9,703 nt of DNA from positions 1 to 9,703 of the forward strand of contig NVSR01000080.1 in assembly GCA_002401295.1 (NCBI GenBank), in the 5' to 3' direction. The notes under the pieces were generated by a model. It did not search any database, had not been told where the DNA came from, and saw only the letters and a list, made by a program, of their open reading frames with translations. A program made the position numbers and the translations under genes. This document shows positions 6,100-9,703 of the stretch, one piece after another (positions within the stretch are counted from its first letter, which is position 1; the number at the start of each line of letters is the position of its first letter). This DNA is from SAR324 cluster bacterium (lineage in GTDB: Bacteria > SAR324 > XYD2-FULL-50-16).

Positions 6100-7251
6100 T
6101 TATTTACTGAGCAATGGGAGAATAAGAGAGACTTGAACACCATCACCCATATCTTCGATCCAGATCTTGCCGCCGTGGCATTCAATGATCTTCTTAGCGA
6201 CGCTTAAACCGAGTCCGATGCCCGTGATCTCTGTTCCTTCTGGTCGATATTGATAAAATTTATCAAAGACCTTTGGTAGGATATCTTCGGGGATTCCCAT
6301 GCCAAAGTCACGCACAGTGACTAGGCAATCTTCTTGATTCTTATTCACATCAATCAAAATTTTTCCCTCTTGGGAAAACTTGCAGGCATTCTCTAAGATT
6401 AAAACTAGAGCTTGGGTGATCCGTTCCGAGTCAATTTCTAAATTGAAATCATTCTGACTCCAATGCAATTGCTGGAGGGGAGAATGGGATGCTTCGAGTT
6501 TGCGACGTGCATCTGCCAGAACCTTTTGAAAGTTAGTTGTTCCAATTCGTAATTCTTTTTTATCCTTCTTGAGCGTCGATAAATCCATGATCAAATTGAT
6601 TCGTTCTTCCAAACGCTCGGATTCCTCCATAATCATTTGAGAGAATTCCCGACTTTCCTGATCGAGCTCAATGTCCTGCAACACCTCGGCATAGCCTAGA
6701 ATTGAAGTCAAGGGAGTACGCAGGGCATGGGAGACCGTTTCGATAATCTCATCTTTATAGTGATCAAGATGACTCAATTCACGGTAGGCCTGCTCCAATG
6801 AGGCCTGCACTGTTTTGAGGCCTAAGGCCTTTTGCTTGATTATATTTCGCAAGTAGCTTTGATATTGACGAATTTGCAGGCAATTTTTGATTCGAGCCAG
6901 CAATTCGCCTATGATAAAGGGTTTAGTCACATAATCGAAGCCTCCCAACTGAAAACCTTTGAGAATACTTTCTACATCTGTTTTAGCTGTGATAAAAATC
7001 ACAGGAATATCCCGGCTGATTGCATCAGCCTTCAGCATTGTGCATACTTGAAAACCATCTATGTCAGGCATCATAATATCCAGAAGAATCATATCTGGTT
7101 GTTGCTCAGCTACGATTTCTAAAGCGTTGGAACCATTCACCGCAACCATAACCTCATAGTTTTGACTCAGTGTATCCACTAAAATATCAAGATTGGCCGG
7201 TTCGTCATCTACTACAAGTATAGTTTTTAACTTTTTAGTTTTTTGCTTCAT
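6100..7251 (-). CDS. Soluble REC-histidine kinase
   Basis: This 383-aa protein has no membrane segment. The N-terminal receiver (about 10-127) is complete, with Asp15/Asp16, acceptor Asp58 in ILLDIMMP, Thr88 and Lys110. A helical linker (about 128-165) joins it to a HisKA domain with His175 in VSHALRTP. The HATPase domain has N-box Asn288 in ENACKFS, G1 DFGMGI (315-320), the region VFDKFYQYR and G2 GIGLGLS (344-350). All motifs for autophosphorylation are present. The ATG at 7251 starts just before the receiver and has a weak AAGAG upstream. It lies 129 bp downstream of the large hybrid kinase on the same strand. The inferred role is that its receiver takes phosphate from that kinase's HPt, or senses another regulator, and tunes its own kinase activity. 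No partner response regulator is adjacent. An alternative is a role like other REC-HisKA proteins that act on separate targets; the sequence does not distinguish these. Confidence 0.9.
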   Translation of the reverse strand: MKQKTKKLKTILVVDDEPANLDILVDTLSQNYEVMVAVNGSNALEIVAEQQPDMILLDIMMPDIDGFQVCTMLKADAISRDIPVIFITAKTDVESILKGFQLGGFDYVTKPFIIGELLARIKNCLQIRQYQSYLRNIIKQKALGLKTVQASLEQAYRELSHLDHYKDEIIETVSHALRTPLTSILGYAEVLQDIELDQESREFSQMIMEESERLEERINLIMDLSTLKKDKKELRIGTTNFQKVLADARRKLEASHSPLQQLHWSQNDFNLEIDSERITQALVLILENACKFSQEGKILIDVNKNQEDCLVTVRDFGMGIPEDILPKVFDKFYQYRPEGTEITGIGLGLSVAKKIIECHGGKIWIEDMGDGVQVSLILPLLSK

Positions 7252-7320
7252 TATTGCTCTTTTTCTATTTTCTGATGAATTGAGTATATAGTGCTTAAGT
7301 TATCTCTTATATTTAGTAGT

Positions 7321-7386
7321 GCCTGAGTAAAAAAGCTCAGATAGATTGCCTTGCCCCTGAGTCTGCCTATCAGAGAGGCCTCAGGC
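7321..7386 (-). repeat. Alternating CTGAG/CTCAG inverted repeats after the hybrid kinase (possible weak terminator or attenuator)
   Basis: CTGAG (7323-7327), CTCAG (7337-7341), CTGAG (7358-7362) and CTCAG (7380-7384) alternate, so neighbouring pairs make mutually exclusive stems. The outer pair extends to GCCTGAG (7321-7327) and CTCAGGC (7380-7386). Read on the minus strand, the middle pair forms a 5-bp stem followed by C and then TTTTTT (plus 7330-7335), which resembles a weak terminator between the two kinase genes. The right end overlaps the hybrid kinase stop codon. Confidence 0.3.
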
Positions 7387-9703
7387 TTTTATATTGTGAA
7401 GCTGCTCTTTCAACAGAGTAATTACAGCCGTTGCCTGTGGGAATTGATATTTATCAATCAGCTTTTTTAGGCTGATAATCGAGGATCGGCATTCTCGTGG
7501 CCAAGAAAGTGTGCCCATTTTAGTGACAAACGGTCTGCATTGCAAAGGTTTACGTGATTTAACTGCTATTTCCAGTCCTTTGATAACTTCTTGAAGGACC
7601 TCTAATTCCAAGTCAGATACTTCTGCAGTCGGGGGTTCCCAAGCTGCTTCGGTTGGCTGGATAATGGGTACCAAATTTTCTAAAACAAGTTGAAGACTAC
7701 GTTGAAACTCAAGAAGGGGGGACTCCCAGGCCTTTTCCTGCTTCAATACTTTCTCCAAGGTCCCTGATCTGGTTCGGAGCTGTTCTGCTCCAATGCTTCC
7801 AGCCAACCCCTTAAATGGATGTAGCATGACGGCAACAGCTTCAGGACTTTTTTCTCTCAATGCCTGCTCTACCTGATGCCCAAAGTTTTGATAGCTCTGG
7901 TAAAATGATTGTAATAACTTAAGGTAGACATCTTTATTACCCTCTAATCTTCGTAAGGCCTCTTGAATGTTTAGCTCTTTAGCACTGGATAAGAGGAGAA
8001 GTCGCTCATTATTTGTTTGTCGACTCATTTTTAATTTTGGGGATTTTATTTTTCTATTAACTGGAATCAGGAGAGTCAAAATAGAGAGCAATAAGTGAAT
8101 ATCAATAGGTTTTGCAATGTGTTCATTCATCCCCACAGCCAAGCATCGCTCTCGGTCTTCGGGCATCGCACTGGCAGTCATTGCGATAATCGGTAAATCA
8201 TGTAGTTTCAACTCCTCCCTGATCCTCTTGGCTGCTTCATACCCATCCATTTCCGGCATTTGCAAATCCATTAACAAGGCGTCGAACGTATCATGACGGA
8301 GTTTCTCTAATGCTTGTTTTCCATTGTGAGCCAAGGTGGTCTCAATTCCAGTGGCCTCTAACAATTCCTGAATGACCTGTTGATTGATTTCATTATCTTC
8401 TACTAATAGAATTTTAGAGCCTCGGATCGATACTGCTTGCGCAATCTCCACTCTTGGAGAGTCATCGGAAACTGGGACCGAATCACTTTTCTTGCCAAGA
8501 ATTCGGAAGATTTTCTTAAAAAATAGAGACTTCTTAAATGGTTTGGTAATGACTCCATCAATGCGTGCCTCTAGCCTTGGGTCAAGATTTCTCTCATAAC
8601 TCATAGCAGTAACGAGAATAACTTTGAGGTGTCTTGGGATTTTTTCATTCTGATGAATGAAATCGGCAAATTGGAGTCCATCTGTAGCTGAAATATTGTA
8701 ATCAGCGATCAAGAGCTGGTAGGGATTTCGGTTGAATTGTTGCAGCTCAATCAAGGCTTGTTCCGCTGAGTTGCAGCTGGTGACCTCCAAACCAAAGGAT
8801 CCTAACATCCTTTCAACAATCCTTAAGAAAGTTTTGTTTTCAGATACTAACAAAGTAGCCCTTCCCTGAATTTCCTCAGGCAGTTGGAGAGAGAGTCTGT
8901 GATTATTTGCTGGCAGACCGAATTCAGCGGTGAAGATAAACGCACTGCCTGTCCCCAGTTCACTCGTTACTTTCATGACCCCATTCATCATTTCGACTAG
9001 TCCCTTACTGATCGTTAGTCCCAAACCGGTTCCTCCAAAACGCCGGGTGGTTGAGTTGTCGGCCTGAGTGAAGGGTTGGAATAAACTCTCCGCCTGTTCC
9101 TCAGTCATCCCAATACCCGAATCCTGGATGGAGAATTCCAAGGTGATTGTCTGCTCACTCTGTTTCAGACTGCGTACAGTGAGGGTTACATCCCCTATTG
9201 TTGTAAATTTGACGGCATTATCCGTTAGGTTTGTTAGAATTTGCCCGAGCCTGAGGGGGTCTCCAAGCAGCATGAGTGGGACATCTTCCCTATAGTCGAA
9301 GTGGAGTTCCAAGCCTTTTTCAAAGGCTTGGGGGCTGATGAGATTACTGACTCCCGTCAAAACTGTCTCCAAACGAAAAGGAATGTTTTCGATGGTGACT
9401 TTATTAGCTTCAACCTTAGAGAAATCCAGAATATCGTTGATAATATTGAGTAGTGAATTAGCAGAAGAATAGATTTTGAGTAGATAATCCTTTTGCTTCT
9501 CTGACAGATCCGTTTGCAGACAAAGTTGGCTCAATCCCAGGATTCCGTTCATGGGCGTTCTAATCTCATGACTCATATTGGCCAAAAAGATACTTTTAGA
9601 ACGATTCGCCTCATCTGCTTTCCTCTTAGCTGCGATTAACGCTTGTTCCGTTCTTTTCTGCTGGCTGATATCAGTCACTAACGCAAAGGAGCCAACTTTT
9701 TCT
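7381..9703 (-). CDS. Hybrid sensor kinase, PAS(end)-HisKA-HATPase-REC-REC-HPt (5' end outside the window)
   Basis: This BarA-like phosphorelay kinase is cut by the right edge. The frame stays open to 9703 and reads GSFALVTDISQQKRTE, the usual end of a PAS/PAC domain, so the GTG at 9678 is not the true start. Numbering below is from that GTG (765 aa seen). HisKA has His37 in MSHEIRTPMNG. HATPase has Asn150/Asn154, G1 DSGIGM (186-191) and G2 GGTGLGL (215-221). Receiver 1 (about 273-395) keeps acceptor Asp326, Thr357 and Lys379, but its acidic pair is Ser279/Glu280, so metal binding may be impaired. Receiver 2 (about 420-540) is complete, with Glu427/Asp428, Asp471, Thr501 and Lys523. The HPt domain (about 565-675) carries His620 in HPFKGLAGSIGA. 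An alpha-helical tail (about 685-765) follows, of a type often seen after HPt domains. Any membrane sensor part lies beyond the window. It is probably the top of a relay feeding the downstream REC-kinase. Confidence 0.93.
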   Translation of the reverse strand, partial: EKVGSFALVTDISQQKRTEQALIAAKRKADEANRSKSIFLANMSHEIRTPMNGILGLSQLCLQTDLSEKQKDYLLKIYSSANSLLNIINDILDFSKVEANKVTIENIPFRLETVLTGVSNLISPQAFEKGLELHFDYREDVPLMLLGDPLRLGQILTNLTDNAVKFTTIGDVTLTVRSLKQSEQTITLEFSIQDSGIGMTEEQAESLFQPFTQADNSTTRRFGGTGLGLTISKGLVEMMNGVMKVTSELGTGSAFIFTAEFGLPANNHRLSLQLPEEIQGRATLLVSENKTFLRIVERMLGSFGLEVTSCNSAEQALIELQQFNRNPYQLLIADYNISATDGLQFADFIHQNEKIPRHLKVILVTAMSYERNLDPRLEARIDGVITKPFKKSLFFKKIFRILGKKSDSVPVSDDSPRVEIAQAVSIRGSKILLVEDNEINQQVIQELLEATGIETTLAHNGKQALEKLRHDTFDALLMDLQMPEMDGYEAAKRIREELKLHDLPIIAMTASAMPEDRERCLAVGMNEHIAKPIDIHLLLSILTLLIPVNRKIKSPKLKMSRQTNNERLLLLSSAKELNIQEALRRLEGNKDVYLKLLQSFYQSYQNFGHQVEQALREKSPEAVAVMLHPFKGLAGSIGAEQLRTRSGTLEKVLKQEKAWESPLLEFQRSLQLVLENLVPIIQPTEAAWEPPTAEVSDLELEVLQEVIKGLEIAVKSRKPLQCRPFVTKMGTLSWPRECRSSIISLKKLIDKYQFPQATAVITLLKEQLHNIKA

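Noticed and set aside
9676..9678. GTG as the start of the hybrid kinase gene
   Set aside because: The frame continues without a stop to the window edge and encodes the end of a PAS domain (GSFALVTDIS), so the gene is truncated by the window and does not start here.

Overview
The window comes from a bacterium, most likely a Gram-negative one. The thymidine phosphorylase closely resembles the proteobacterial DeoA type. It sits with an EttA-type ABC-F factor, an FxsA-family membrane protein and several elaborate phosphorelay kinases, all in DNA of moderate GC content. Heavy use of hybrid histidine kinases suits a free-living, possibly deltaproteobacterium-like or SAR324-like lineage. That placement is a guess; the sequence does not settle the taxon.

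Layout: ettA (minus strand, left edge); a 386-bp gap with a candidate plus-strand promoter and inverted repeats; a soluble REC-REC-histidine kinase (minus); a 521-bp divergent gap with promoter and operator candidates; deoA (plus, the only plus-strand gene); a strong hairpin terminator that overlaps the end of the convergent fxsA (minus); a soluble REC-histidine kinase (minus); and a large hybrid kinase (PAS end, HisKA, HATPase, REC, REC, HPt; minus) that runs off the right edge. No tRNA, rRNA, CRISPR array, insertion sequence or phage gene was seen.

How the genes may work together: three of the six genes are phosphorelay proteins, but no DNA-binding or other output response regulator lies in the window. 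The hybrid kinase carries its own HPt, and the next gene on the same strand begins with an intact receiver. The simplest inference is a relay from the hybrid kinase through its HPt to the receiver of the REC-kinase 129 bp downstream. ettA, deoA and fxsA are housekeeping or accessory genes with no evident tie to the signalling genes. No clearly new system is visible. The best leads are the direct-repeat promoter with no plus-strand gene behind it (1768-1808), the receiver that lacks its phospho-acceptor Asp, and the inverted repeats in the deoA leader.
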